Below are positions 22,901 to 37,900 of a stretch of 64,000 bases of DNA, one piece after another. The DNA lies in assembly GCA_036898135.1 (NCBI GenBank), contig CM072519.1:68141340-68205339 (forward strand), given 5' to 3'. The notes under the pieces were generated by a model. It worked only from the letters and a program-made list of their open reading frames with translations, ran no database searches and was not told the origin of the DNA. Position numbers and translations under genes: made by a program. Each line of letters opens with the position of its first letter. The stretch's first letter is position 1. The stretch comes from Oncomelania hupensis (lineage: Eukaryota > Mollusca > Gastropoda > Littorinimorpha > Pomatiopsidae).

Positions 22901-25900
22901 CAGCATGGCACGCCTGAAAAATGTAGTGGCAAGCTCCCACGGCAAATCAACATCTCCTGGTCAATAGTACAGGTTTTGTTTGTTCGTGGTCATAAAACTG
23001 ATCTGAAATTGTCCAATTTTGCAGTCTTTGACCTGCAACAACATTCAGACTACAAAAGTTATCTGCTATGCTACTAATAAACAATTGCAGATTTTAATCA
23101 CAAGAGTGAATTCTCTCTAACTCTAAGCCTATATTCTTCTCCTATCACATCTGGACACAGCAAAATGTAAGATGACTGTGATAAGATATGCATGATTTTT
23201 TTTTTTTTTACGTACAAAAGCAATAGCAAAAGAATGTACATTACAAACCTGACACACATAGTCTTGCTTGTCCACTTCCCAGGTATACTTGTAAAATAAC
23301 ATGGGTTACTACAAGACAGCTTAGGTTTTTGTCACATCTGATGGCTGTCATAAATGTCACAGTATAACATACTTACAGTTCAAATTATAGGTAAATGAAA
23401 CCTTTGATAAGTTAATCTGAAATGAATAACTGCTAGTAATATGATTAGCCAACAACCACAACTAATAGTGCTTGGACAATCAGAACTTCAATTCTTTGTG
23501 ATACTTGTGACATGTGACTAAAATACAGCTGTTCTGTCACAAATTTAACAAACAAAATATTTTTGCCGGAGGCAATGTTTGAATGATATCAGTGCACAAT
23601 TTCTCGTTTTAATAGTTCCTTTTTAATGTTTAAGTGTCAAGTTAAATAAATTCACAAGCTATCCTAGCTAAATTACACATATTTGTGACATTTGTGACAA
23701 AAAGTGACATTTGTGACACACGAAACATAAGAAATAAAGTGTGACAAAACAACTTGCACTCACCGTTCTCGTTTCCCTCCATTTTTGCACATGAAATGGA
23801 GTGCTCGCCTTTGAACTACTGAAAATTCGGTTTACAAAAAATGTAGATTGAAATATGGGTGCCGTTTGGTTTTCTTGGTAAGAAGTGAAGTGACATTTGT
23901 GACGGTGTGACAAAAATATTTGAGTTGGGCATATTTTATTAACTACTGCAATTAATTTACAATATTGTACATTTTATTGAAGCTAATAATGAGTACATTT
24001 AACACCATCAAAGCTGTTCCAATCCAACTTTTAGACTCGTGGCAGGATTTTTTTTTAGTGTGAGAGGTGTGTGACAAAAATTTGTCACAAATGTCACACG
24101 ATTTCTGCAGCCAATATTCCCATAATTATGCAGCAGTATGGGGTATAAGCTGCAACAAACTTTAGAATAATATGTTTCTTGTTGTTTTCAGTAACATTAG
24201 CAGGAATATAACACCTTTATTTGCAAATATTTGATCAAATGTCAAGCACCCCTCTTTGTGTGTCATTTTGCACAGCAATTTCCACCCCAAGTTCACAGTA
24301 TATTATTTTTTTACTACCTAAAATATTGTTTCCATGCGTATGACCAGCTCAGATTCTCAAGTAAAATATGTATGATTAAAAAATCTCTAAATTTCAAACA
24401 ATAATATGTAATATTAAACTAGTTATGAATGTTTATGCATAGCTAGTATTGCTTTGAGCACCTTTTGACATCACGCCATATTTGACTGGGTCAGAACATT
24501 TTATTGGATTCTCCTCCCACTCCACTATTCCTTTGACCCTCACCTTTATATCATGCACACCCCGTGCAAGCCAACTTTCATAGTACAATGATTTTATATA
24601 AAGACTTTGGTTCCCTTTTCAGTGTTATACCCAAAGAAGTTGATGGGAAAACACGTCTGAAAGTCATCTCTCTGGATCTCTCCAAGGTATGTCAGTGAGT
24701 AACAGCTGACTCACAGGATTTTGTTTTTCTTACTACAAAACAACCTACAGGAAAGCATGTTGACTTAGTAAAGAAAAACGTTTCAATGGATCATTGATGT
24801 TATTGACTGGCGTAGGGAAATCTGAGTACAGGCATGATATTGTAATTAATGTACAATGCCCATTTTTGTGAACAGTAGATCATGATAATATCATTTACAT
24901 GGATAATCTATTTTAAAGTTCCCTTAAATGTACTAAACCTGTTCTTTTGTCTTTTTGTGTGTGTGTGTTAATAAAATATAGTAAAGGATTTCTAGCAGTT
25001 TTAAACCTTCTATAATTTGTGTATAAATAAATTAATACTTGTTTTTTCAGCTGGAAGCACTGTCAGGGTCCAAGTCCAAGAAACGAGCACGTGATGGGTG
25101 AGCACATACTTAGCGTTTGATGTAGACTGTAAATGTGTAATGTTTGATGTAGACCGTAATGTTTGTTGGATGTTTGGATTGTTCGGTTTAGGAGATATTA
25201 ATATAAATATTAAATATTTACATAAAGTTAATAATCACGAAAGAAAAAGTACCCAACGTGTAATATTATTATTTTGGGATGATTTCTTCTTCACTGTTCT
25301 GGGGACATGCTAGAACTGATGGGTCTCCATTTGATGTGTGGTTGTAAAGGTCAGAGCAGTATTCTGTCCATTTATTCAAGACCTCTTGTTCTTCTGGAAA
25401 GCATATGCCAGTCTTGCTTTGGATCGTGAAACCTTGGGCTGTTTAACACTTGTCAGCCGCTTCACAGTCTGGTATGCCTACTTGCTGTTGTTCTTGTTCA
25501 GACTTTTCTCTATTTCCTGGCATTGATCTTCTATCCAGTTCTCCTTTGCTGTGCACATGCCTTTTCGGATGTCATTGTTGATTTTTCAGTAGGCATCAGC
25601 TCCTTTTGAGGTGTTCTTTTTCTTTTTCATCTCTCTTCGTTTATCACACAGGTCCAAAAGTTCAAGTGTGATTCGCGGTTTCTTGTTTGGGCGGTGCTTG
25701 CCAAGGATTTCAGTGGTGGCATCTGTCACAGCTGATTTGAAGGTGGGGGTCATGGTGTTGACATTACTTCACCAGCTCCCAGAACGAGTATTGGTGAAAA
25801 TTGCCTACTTTGTACTTTTGTACAGTGGTTAATCCTATATGCATGTGCAGGTAAAGACAATGGTAGGAAATATTAATACTTAGCAGTTTTGTTGGTTGTT

Positions 25901-28900
25901 TGGTATATATTTTTGTTTTACATTTCTGTTGGGTGAAAAAAAGAAGATATCAAATGTTTTTATATGGTGCGATCATTATTAAACACGCTGTTGTATCCAG
26001 TGACAATTAATTTAAAATCTCTTGTGTTTCAGCGATGATGATTAATTTAAAATCTCTTGTGTTTCAGCGATGATGATAAAGATGGTGAAGCCAGACCAAG
26101 CAAGTCGTCAAAGTCTGGAGGGATGGATGACATTGAGGTAAGGATGGTAGTTATTTTGTTTAGTTTATTTAGTTTTAATTTTATAGTAGTCCTTGTTGTA
26201 AGCTTTTGTGATAAACATCCAGTTTTGCTCCCAGTTTGACCAAAATAGTCTTGCATGTGAAAAAACATCTGCTCTTATAGGAAGAATGCATTAACTCTTT
26301 GCCTGCCAGGCATGTTTCCACGTTTGTGCCAGACATTTCTCTGGCACCGGAAAGAAAGTTCAGTACCTTAGGTATTTAAGCTACTGTTCTTTCAATAATA
26401 GTTGTTAAACAGACATATTTCATATCAGATTAAAGGTAAAAGTGTGAAGAATAAGAAAAAACACAAAAATGTTAATTTGATTATGTTATTATTGAAAAAT
26501 GTGTTTTGAAATCATGTTGATCTTTTTGAAATGATAAAATAAAATAAAAATATTTCTACATACCACAGTGATGAAAAAAATCTGGAGGAATAATTCCAAT
26601 CACTGCATCAGCTTCACACACCAGAAAGAAAATTTATTTAGGATCAAAATACACTTTACAGTTTGAAATTATATTGATTATTAGCAGAGTTTGACACACT
26701 GTCGATTGTGCCCATCACGATGCTTAGTAAAATGCACAAAAAAACACTCTAAAAACGAATCAATTTGAAGAAACCACATGCGTGTCGATCGAGAACGAAA
26801 GTAGAAAGAGTTATCTCTCTTTGGTTAAAATAAAACTTGGATTGGACTGCGCAAAAAAACGAAACGAAACTGAAATCGACGATATATCGTAGATTGGCAA
26901 AAACATGGCGGCTCAGATCGACGATATATCGTCGATTGGCAGGCAATGAGTTAAGATTTTAGTAGGTTTACAGACAGATTACAAAACAATATATTTGTTT
27001 ACATTAGTGATTATATCTGTGCAATTTCCTCATTATTTTGTATTCCCGCTTTTCAGAGTCTTCTGTCCATGCAGTCCACCAAGCAGCGTGAGGAAAAGAA
27101 GACCAATGAAGAAATCCTTCAGCTACTCAGCAAACCCACTGCCAAGGTCATTGTGACCTTCCTCCTTACATTAGTTTATGATGATACAAATGTATATAAA
27201 TACAGCTACTCTTCTTCTTCTTGGGTTGAGCAGCCACAATCACTATGTTGATTCATTCGCTGCTGTAGGGTGTTACTAAGTGGTTGTCATGTTTTCCGTG
27301 GTGTGTTGGTGAAAAAGAACAAACACCCCCACCCACCCCCCAAAAAAAAGAACACAACCTTGAGCAGCTCTTGAGCTGGTAAAGCGCTATATAGGAACTA
27401 TTAAATAAATAATCTGAAGCTACTTGCCGTAGGCACAACTATATGTGGAGCTGCTACAGTGCTAGACTTAACACTTGCATTCCAGCCACTGATTTTAAAC
27501 TCACCTAAGAAAGTCTTTTTTTGTTTATAACGATGAACATTTTATAGCACTTTTGTTTTACTACTTTTCCTTTTGTTCTATTAGTACAGCTTCTTAGTCT
27601 TTTTGTGAAGAACTATCACTGTCATATTAGGAGGCAACATTGCACTGACTCTAGTGCAGCAGTTTGGGGGGGGGGGGGGGGAGGGAGGAGAGTGAGAGGG
27701 GGCTGGTCAGCTTTCGAGGATCATTCCTAACTGCCAACTGTCCTGATAGCCCTCTTTGACCAAGATACAGCCCTCTTTGACCAAGATATAGCCCTCTTTG
27801 ACCAAGATAGCAGGGATGTACCTTAGCGCAAGGCATTCTCCACTACGATCGAACTTTAGCCCAGTTACTGGGACGGCAGTTTGTTGTTGTGGTGGTCATA
27901 GTCGGAAATGGTGGACCAATGTACACACATATGGTTGTTTCTGATAGTGAACTTTGGTGGTGTTGATGTTATAGGTGTTGGTTCTGTCTGCGGAACTTGT
28001 TGTTGTGTTGTTGGGTGTCTGTTGTTATTGTCGTTGTTTTTGTTGTTGCTGTTCACAACTGCAACATTTTTCAAACTTTAAAATTCAATGCACAATAACA
28101 AATCCTTTTTGTTTATTTCTAGGAACTGTACCTTGTGGAAAAATTCAAAACTCGTGGAGGTTAGTGTTTTTTTTCCTGTTTTATGCGTTTTGGTTGCCGT
28201 TATTACTAATGATGATGATGATGTCGTTTTGTTGATAGCGGTATTTGCATGTAGGAGGTGTAAGGAGATGATGATTATGACAATGATGATATTGTCTTTT
28301 TCAGTGCCGGAGTCCATTTAGAAGAACTAGGGCTACATATGGTAGTGGTGAGGGGGAGGGGTGCTGATGAGGGGGGAAGGGGGTGGGGTGCTTCAAGCAA
28401 ACATTTTGTCTTATTTTGTGCTGTATAATATAAATTGTTATTATTAAAATTATTACTATTGTATTGCAAATGTTGATTTCAGGTGCACAGTTGAAAGAGT
28501 TCTGTGCGTACGGTGTGAAGGAAGAGTGTATGAAAGTATCCCAAGGTTTAACAAGGTGTAACAAGCTTCACTTCAAGAAAATCATCCAGAAACATACAGA
28601 CGGTGAGCCTGCTGCCTCCCCATGCCCACCCCACCCATACTACTAACCCCGCACTCCTACTCCCCTTCCTCTTTTCAAATGTTTCTGCCTAGCTGACCTG
28701 TTCCTCATACTGAATTGTTACCTGTTTGGAATGGATAATCCCCCTTTGATCAGGCTGGGCGACTGCTGGAAATCCTAAGACGAGTAAAGGTTTAGGGACA
28801 CAATTATCGTGGAAAGACAGAAATACAGCCACAAACTTTTTTTTTTTTTTTTTTTTTTTTTGGGGGGGGAGGGGGGGGGGCCATATCATAAAAATATTGT

Positions 28901-31900
28901 GTATTTATTTACAGGAACGCATTAATGTTAAAAAAACAAACTATAACATAAAATAAGTTAAGTTGTGACACATTTTCTGTGATCCTAGGCCTAGAATCCT
29001 CCTCCTTAACGATAGTAAGATGGTATATTAAGTCCTCTTTTTATAATATCAAATTGTGTGGAAAACCAAAAGAGCCTGATGCCAAAACCCAAGATGAAGT
29101 TAATTTGACTTTTGTGCACTTCTTAGCCAAAGACAGTAAAGTTTAACGTAACACTTTTGGAATGTGGAGGTTGACGGGGGACATGAATGAAACGCTCCTC
29201 CCTTATTCACATGCGGATTTGTAGCATAACTGGCTTGCTTGTGTCCTGGTAGTTATCCATCTGAGAATTAATTTTTCTATTACAATTGTGCAAATTCATA
29301 ATTGCTGAGTGAAAGTTATTCATAATTTTATTGCAGAATCTCTCGGTGACTGTTCGTTTTTGAATACCTGTTTCCATATGGACACTTGTAAGGTGAGTAG
29401 AACTGTTATTTGTGCTGTCTGCATTGAGTGACATGTATAGTACAAAAAGCGTTACCTATACACCCCAATGTTTACAATTATGTATCTTGGACTTGCATGT
29501 GTGCAGCAAAACGAGCATTGTGGCCAAGTGGGCTAAGGCAGGACTAACTTGCCTTGTCCACAGGCCAGAAACCAATGGTGCTTGACAGGTGTGGGATCGA
29601 TCCAGCATCTGGGCGTTATGCTTCTCCCAATATTATTTACTTTCGACTCGGGCAACGTCTCGGGGGGTTTTCTCCAGGTACTCTGGTTTGCTTCCCCAGC
29701 AAAAAAAATGTCAAAAACACAGCTAATATTAGGTAGACTGGGTCTGGGCGCGCCACAGGCTGCTACTACACCTTACCCAGGGGAGGTGGCCCAGAATTTC
29801 TCCATAATAAGGGACAATAAAGCGTTACAAAACAAAACAATAAAGAGAAATAAAATGTGTACCTCAACCAAAAGAAAGGTAACTAAGACAAAGACAAGAC
29901 AAAACCACACAAAGCACATTTTCCCAGCAAAGCCCTTCTTCAGGTGGACAACACACAACAGACAACCACATAAGACTTCCCAACACAACTCCAACAAAGA
30001 AAGAAGGCTGCTGCACTCCCTTGTCATCTCCATCTTCTTATACGCTTGCGAAATATGGACCCTCACAGCTGACCTACAACGAAGAATACAAAGCATGGAG
30101 ATGAGGTGCTACAGAAGATTTCTGGGCATTTCCTATACCCAGCAGATCACCAACTACGAAGTCCGACAGACCATCACACAAGCCATTGGACAACACAATG
30201 ACATGGCTCACGGTGGTGAAAAAACAGAAACTCCGATGGGTATGGCCATGTCACCAGAGCATCAGGCCTGCATTCGGCAAAACCATCCTGCAAGGCACAG
30301 GGCAAGGAGGCAGGAGAAGAGGGAGACAGAAAAAGAGGCAGGAGAATAACATTCGAGAATGGACTGGTTTGACACTGAGCGAAGCCACAAGGGTTGCTGA
30401 GGACAGAGAAAGATGGAGTACGCTGGTTAAACGATCATATGTGGTGCCCAAATGACTTCCAAGTTACGGGATAGGATAGGATAGTGTGGCATGTGTATTC
30501 TGAGTTAGAATAACAATGAAAATATATGCATTCAATATTTATGCTCTACTTATATTTTACATGTACTAAAGTCTAAAGAAATACATTGTTCTTTGCTTAT
30601 TTGTACGCAAAATTTGTAATGATCTAGAAAATCGGAAAATCCATGTTCATTGGGCTCTTGTTGGCATATAATGATGAACAGAGAAATTTATATGGGACAG
30701 TTATGGTCCGTGCCTCCTGTAAATAGAACCAAGGGGATTGTTTATCTTGGTTCTAGTTATGGCAACCATCTTGGAAGTGCTAAACCGTGAACCTGCGTTT
30801 GTGTGCAGTATGTTCACTATGAGGTGGAAAGCGTAGCGGAAGATGCAGACATAATGATGATGAAGAAAGAGGCGTCCTTGGCGAAACAGGCATCAGAAGT
30901 TTCACACAGTGACTCCTCCATCAGAATGTTTCCTCCTCAGGTAAGGAAGCCGTTGGTGTATGTTCTGTGGGGTCAACCCGGTGTTACCCTAGGTCTGTGT
31001 TCCCTTGGTTCTTGGTCTATATAGCTCCAGGTCTGTGTTGCCCCAGGTTTAGTTTTCCCTGTGGTCTTTTCAGATCTCTGTTCCCCCGAGATCTGTTTCC
31101 CTAGGTCTGCCTCAAACATAATTGTGTGGGAGGATGCATTAGGCCTGGGTGAACGTAGAGTTGGGGAACATACGAGACCTGGGAAAACATAGACAAGCTC
31201 CCCATTCTGTTCTTCGCAGATCAAGGGATTTATTTTAGTTCCCTCACTCTGAAATTTGGAAGATGACGGACGAATAATAACTGCGGTCTTAAAAATGAAG
31301 TTCTGTCTACCCCACGTCACCGGAACATCAGGCCTTGCAAAGACTATCCTGTAAGGCACGGTGCAAGGAGGCAAAAGAAGAGGGAGACAGAAAAAGAGGT
31401 GGGAGGACAAAATTCGAGAATGGACTGGCTTGTAGGGCTGGACGGTTTTACCGGTATGTAACTGTATTCAGGTTCGGAAACGCGACGGTACGGTATACCG
31501 GTGCGGGTGTCCAAGGTCCGGTTTACTGGGAAATATCGTCAACACATAACGCGACAGTGGGCGACATCTTGTCCAACCAGAGAGCGAGTCTAAAGCCCAA
31601 ACACGTGGATAGGCAGTTGTTCTTGAAGAAGAACTTATAAGAACAGCAGCTTATCCACGTGGTGAGCATGGTACCATTCGCCAATCCTTCTTAACTCTTA
31701 AAGTTCTTAAAGACCTTTCCTGTTGAATGTTTTTGTTTTATTTTTATTTTGTGGTTTAAAGTTTGCTGATGTTCTAAACAGTGATTTATCATAATTTGTT
31801 TTGAAGGCGTTCAGTTTCTATGGAAATGAGGTTCTTTGAAACTGTTTTGAAGTTTATGACAATCGTTCTTTTGCGTCTTTCACTACTGTCAGTGCCATAT

Positions 31901-34900
31901 CCCATTTGATTGTAACACTTGAAATCGTGGTATACCTGTACTAAATACCGATACGACCTAAAAATACCGCGGTAATACTGGTACGACTTTGAGCCACAGT
32001 ACCCAGCTCTACTGGCTTGACACTGAGCAAAGCCATGAGGGTTGTTGAGGTTATGTGTGGTGTGTATGTTTTTATATTGTTTGCTATTCTCACCTTTGAT
32101 CATCTTGTGATGTCTGTTATTATTTTGTATAACATTTGAAATGTTTTATTTCATTATACTGTATCATGTGTGTGTTTGTGAGAGAGAGAATTCTTGGAGC
32201 AAGCTGTAAGTTTGGGTTTGTCCTTTAAAATATAAATTATTATCATCACTAACACCTCTTGGGGCATGTGAGTACCTGAACACATACTGGAATTTGAATG
32301 AACATTATTGTTTCAGTGGGTTCAGTGTGATCTGCGTTCATTCGACATGTCGGTGCTGGGCAAGTGTGCGGTGGTGATGGCGGACCCTCCATGGGACATT
32401 CACATGGAACTGCCCTACGGCACCATGGGGGACGATGAGATGCGACGCCTTGACATCCCTAGTCTGCAAGACGACGGCTTTATCTTCTTGTGGGTCACAG
32501 GGAGGTCAGTAATGCTTTTAGCATTGTGGTGTTCCATCCCTTTCAGTAGAACTGCTCAGTCAAAAAAATGTCTTGGATGACCTAAAGGCTTGAAGATGAC
32601 TATTGCAATTGTTGACAAAATGGCACAGAAAACTGGGAAATAGCGCTCCCTGTAAGTTTGTCATCAGTCTGATACTAAATCAAAAACACCTTATGTCCAA
32701 TTGTAATTTACGTTATTCTTAAAGGTCAAGGTCATTTTAGGCCTTGCAAATTACAAATTGTCATTGTGCAGTGGAATGGCTCTATCTTTGACTGATATTA
32801 TACATCAATGTTGGGTTATTTGATCATACATGAGCATTAGAGGGCATATTAAGGTCAAGGTCATCAAAGGTTGTCATCCACAGGTAACTTTTTTTTTGGG
32901 GGGGGAGGGGGGCAAGATACATTTGCTATAGTGTCCATTTCGATCCAGAGGTCAGGGTCATCCGAGTGTCTCGATAATTGAAAGACCAAAGTCAGTATTT
33001 GCTCTTTGATGGCAACATTTTGTTTCATTTTTTTTCTGGGCACTCATTTTCATATAGAATATTGAAAGTTCCATAAGGAGCATGTGACTCATATGGGCTT
33101 TGCCCTTCCAGTTTTTTACAATTGTAATTTTGTGTGTTTGTCTGTGTTGGCTTTGTTTCTTTAAAAAAAAATTTATTTTTATAAATGTGTATTTGTGTAC
33201 AGCAGTGGTGACTGTGCACGGAGAGTGAATAATTTACACCAAATTAACTGAATGCATGACACATTATTTGAGAAACCTCCTTTTAGATTTATTATTGACA
33301 TTTTTTTTTGAATACCTGCAATGATGTATTTTGGTTATTTCACAATTTTGTTTTGATGGGGTTGTTTTGCTAAGACATATTGTGCTGTATTGAATTTTGC
33401 ATTGTGAGTAATAAAGATTAGTGGACTGGACTTGATGTAATGGGGCAACCTGAGTATTCCAACTTCGTGCAGAGAACATGGAATTAATGAATTGTCAGGC
33501 TTGGGGAAAGGGACCCTTTTTCCATAGATGACCTCACAATTGTCAGGTTTCGTTGAATCATCCACTGACTGTCTCCCGTCGTTTATTTGAAAAAGACAAA
33601 GTTTTGTTTTGTGCGCTTGTTGTTAGCGGGGCTAGGGATAATTGTGGTCAACAATGACTGTAGGCCAGTCACTACTCCAGGTGTTATTTGCATGGTTAGC
33701 AAGCTTGGCAAGCTAATACAGGAAAAGATGAACATAAAAATATAGACATGAATAATCATTTTGTGTTTCAGAGCCATGGAGTTGGGTCGGGAATGTCTGG
33801 AACTCTGGGGGTATTTATGCCTTTTATTATTTTTCTTTACATTTTCTGAAAGAGAGAATAAGAATTTTGAGGAGTTTTGAACACTGAATATTCCCAAAAC
33901 AGATTTTCAAATTTTCGGTCCAGTAGAGTGAAAAATAACTTTTATTTGACCGGTCAGTGGCTCCACATAGTTTGTACTTGTTTCAATTCAATTTAAATTC
34001 ACCTTTATTGAAGGCATTTGCCACAAGGGACTTTCAGCCAAAAACCAAAAAAAAAAAAAAAAAGGAAACAAAGTATATCAAAGAAAATTTCACAAAATGT
34101 GTGTCACGTCACCCGGTTGGGATCAGTGACTTCAGCTCAACAGTGAGTGCAGAGATACAAACTCAAACTAATACTAAAGACCATATGAAACAATTACACT
34201 CTTTTATTCACCACAAATACACAGGAATATGGGGAATCTAACCCTACCCCAACGTGCAACCCTTAACCGGTTCCCAAAAACCCCAATAATGTAACAATTA
34301 CCTCCCTTGACTAATTCGTAACCCTTTAATTAAACACTGTACACAAAGTGCCAACACAACCAATGATATACACAATATGATAATAAAGATGAAGTATTAC
34401 ACAAATGGCTTATGTATACAATCACTCAGATTAGAAAGAGATGTATTAATTACTGTATGCAGCATTTGACCTCCTGATTGTCTTTGCTGTCAAAGTCAGA
34501 GCATTGCTTATTCCACCTAAAGGAAAAGTGATGGGTTTGTGATACACATAAACAACGATGGACACACACACACTCCCACTCACACTGGTAAGAGCATAAA
34601 ACATTTCCACCCATCTCTTGATAACAACATAAAAAACCACATAATACATCTTGCCATTTAGAACAAAATGATCTTTCTACACAGGTCTGCAGGCCTGCTG
34701 TACCTCCAAATTCATTCCTCAGTCATTCTGCTTTCATCAGCCCTAAAAATAGACGGCATCACCCCCCAACCCTTAGGCTACGCGCATCTCCCACTTACAC
34801 GTACCGACATATATTCTTGGAGTGTTGCATCAAGTCTAGGAAGGGTTGTGTCCTGGAGATTCTGTTGTTTCTGCAGACCACCCAGTGTTTGTTTTTCCTC

Positions 34901-37900
34901 CCCTTGTTTTGTTCTCAGCTACAAGCGCTGTGACGAGATCATCTGGGTGAAAACCAACCAGCTTCAGAGGATCATCAGGACAGGAAGAACTGGCCATTGG
35001 CTCAACCATGGCAAAGAGCACTGTTTGGTAAGTCGTCTCAGTGGTGACGGTAGAGTTTTGTCATGCAAGTTTTAGTCGGTGGTTCACTCGGCCACCTTAT
35101 CCCATGATCTCTCCAGCATGGTCAAACGTTAGCGGACAGTTTAAACTGTTTTCTTCGGTAAGCTAGTTTAGATTGGACTGCAAACTTTTACCTGTCAACT
35201 TCTTAGAGAGCCCACTGAAGGACTTTTCTGCCAAGGCCAGGTTTTATTTCATTTGTTTCAAGCCCTTTGACCACGTCACTATCTTTTTAAGCTACCAGTT
35301 TTAGTCCTAGCTTAACTCTTTCCCTGCCAGGCATGTTTCCACGTTTGTGCCAGACATTTCTCTGGCACCGGAAAGAAAGTTCAGTACCTTAGGCATTTAA
35401 GCTACTGTTCTTTCAATAATAGTTGTTAAATAGACATATTTCATATCAAATTAAAGGTAAAAGAGTGAAGAATAAGAAAAAAAACCACAAAAATGTTAAT
35501 TTGATTATGTTATTGAAATATGTGTTTTGAAAGCATGTTGATCTTTTTGAAATGATAAAATAAAATAAAAATATTTCTACATACCACAGTAATAAAAAAA
35601 ACCTGGAGGAATAATTCCAATCACTGAATCAGCTTCACACACCAGAAAGAAAATTTATTTAGGATCAAAATACACTTTACAGTTTAAAATTATATTGATT
35701 ATTAGCAGAGTTTGACACACTATCGATTGTGCCCATCACAATGCTTAGTAAAATGCACAAAAAACACTCTAAAAACGAATCAATTTGAAGAAACCACGCG
35801 CGTGTTGATCGAGAACGAAAGTAGAAAGAGTTATCTCTCTTTGGTTAAAATAAAACTTGGATTGGACTGCTAAAAAAAACGGAACGAAACGGAATACTGA
35901 AATCGCCGATATATTGTCGATTGGCACAAACATGGCGGCTCAGATCGACGATATATCGTCGATTGGCAGAGAAAGAGTTAATAGATTGGGGTTTACAGGA
36001 AAAAAAATACATGGGAAGTAACTCATGCAACAAGTTTGTTTTTTTTTATGAGAAAGAGAAGAGAGGTCTGATTCACTTACACGTTTTGGAGTGGACTGCC
36101 ATATAGAGCTACATCGAGGGCGAGACACATTTTCAGATGAAAGAATCGGATGTCAGCTGGCAGCAGTGAAGAAGGAGAGAGACCCGGTCACTGTGATCTG
36201 AACCTGACTTGCATGCATTTTCAGTCCATCCTAACGCCAGGCCTGAGTTGCACCTCTCTTCTATGGGAATTAATTTCATCTCATGGGAGGACTTGATAGT
36301 TAAAGTAACTCAGTCGTAAAGGGGGTTAGAGAAATTTGTTTTTCTGTCAAAACGGCGGATGTTAGACTGGAATACAAATGCATGCATTTAAATCAGCCGA
36401 GGGTGGCCAAGTTGTACCCGTGTTTGACAGTGCATTTGATGCAGCCAGTTAGCGTCTTGCAGGGCTTAAGTTGAATCCTGAATTTAGCCAGTGCTTTGAG
36501 TAGCTGTTTGAACTGTATAAAATCCATTCAGTTTTAAAAGTAACAGGATTTTGTATGTGCGGGCAGGTTGGAGTGAAAGGAAATCCCAAAGGTGTGAACA
36601 AAGGCCTTGACTGTGACGTCATTGTGGCAGAGGTGAGGGATGCTGTACTCTAAAATACATTCTCTACTTTACAACCTTTCTTAATTCAAAGATCTGTTGA
36701 GGTTCAATAACTTTTTTTTTTTTTTTATGTTTTTTTAGATCCAAAATCTAGGTTTCTTGAACCTTTGGGATAAAAAAAAAAAAGAAAAAAAAGGTTCAGG
36801 AACCTAGGTTCTGGATTTGAGAACCTTGAAAAAAGGTTGGTGAACCTCCACAGACTTCCCAATTAAGATAAGCCAGTACAGTCTTTGTGGTTATAGAGGC
36901 TGCACCTAAAGGTAAATCTTCAACTGCATTTCCTTTAGTCTAATGGAAAAATGAAGCTAAGCAGTAACAGCTCATCCAGCAGAGTGAGAGACACAAACAC
37001 TTGTGCACTTTGAGCTGATTTTAGGAAGTACGTTTTATGAAAAGTGTATGTTATTATTATTATTATTATAATTATTATTATGAATATTATTAAGCCATGT
37101 CAACAGCAGTTTTGTATCACCTGGCCTACCAGTAACATGCCCCTGACGCTCAGGCTTAGCAGTAGCCCAATACTCTTTCAGATGACAGTGTATAAACTGA
37201 GATCTAGCCTGTGCTGAAATGCATTCCATAAACATAGAATTCAAAGATCCTGACACCCATGTCCTAGACGGGTGATGGGAGATACATCGACACTCCCAGA
37301 AAGTACTATTCCCAGTTGAGCTGGGCAAACTTGGCATTTTGGGCAGTTTGTGCAAGATCCTTTGTCCAGCCTGCTCCATGAGCAGCTCTTTGAGCTGATG
37401 AAGGGATATGTAACGATGTAACATAATAAATGATGTAATTCTTGGTTTTGGTTAGGTGCGTGCCACCAGCCACAAACCAGACGAGATTTACGGCATTATC
37501 GAGCGACTGTCTCCTGGGACGAGAAAAGTAGAGCTGTTTGGCCGACCCCACAATGTGCAGCCAAACTGGTAAGTTAGCAAAATCAAGTCAAGCAATTTGA
37601 TTCCTGAGATTTCTTACAGCACGTTTCTCCAGAGCGGCAACACTTACATTAGGACAGGTGTCTTTATCGCCAATTCATAGATGAAAATCAGCAGTCTTAC
37701 ACTGCACTCCTACAACTGAATTTGAGTGAATTCTTCCCTCTGTGCTAATATTTATGTACTTATATTACCAGCATTGTTATTTATATTGTTTTATTATTAT
37801 TATTATTATCATTATTATTATTTATAATTTTTGTTGGCTTGTTTCAGGATCACATTAGGCAACCAGCTAGAAGGGGTGTGCTTGAAGGACCCCGACATTG

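Noticed and set aside
26749..26946. ORFs repeated in the three piggyBac-like MITEs ('IDDISSIG' type)
   Set aside because: They arise from translating the paired palindromes and change length between copies.
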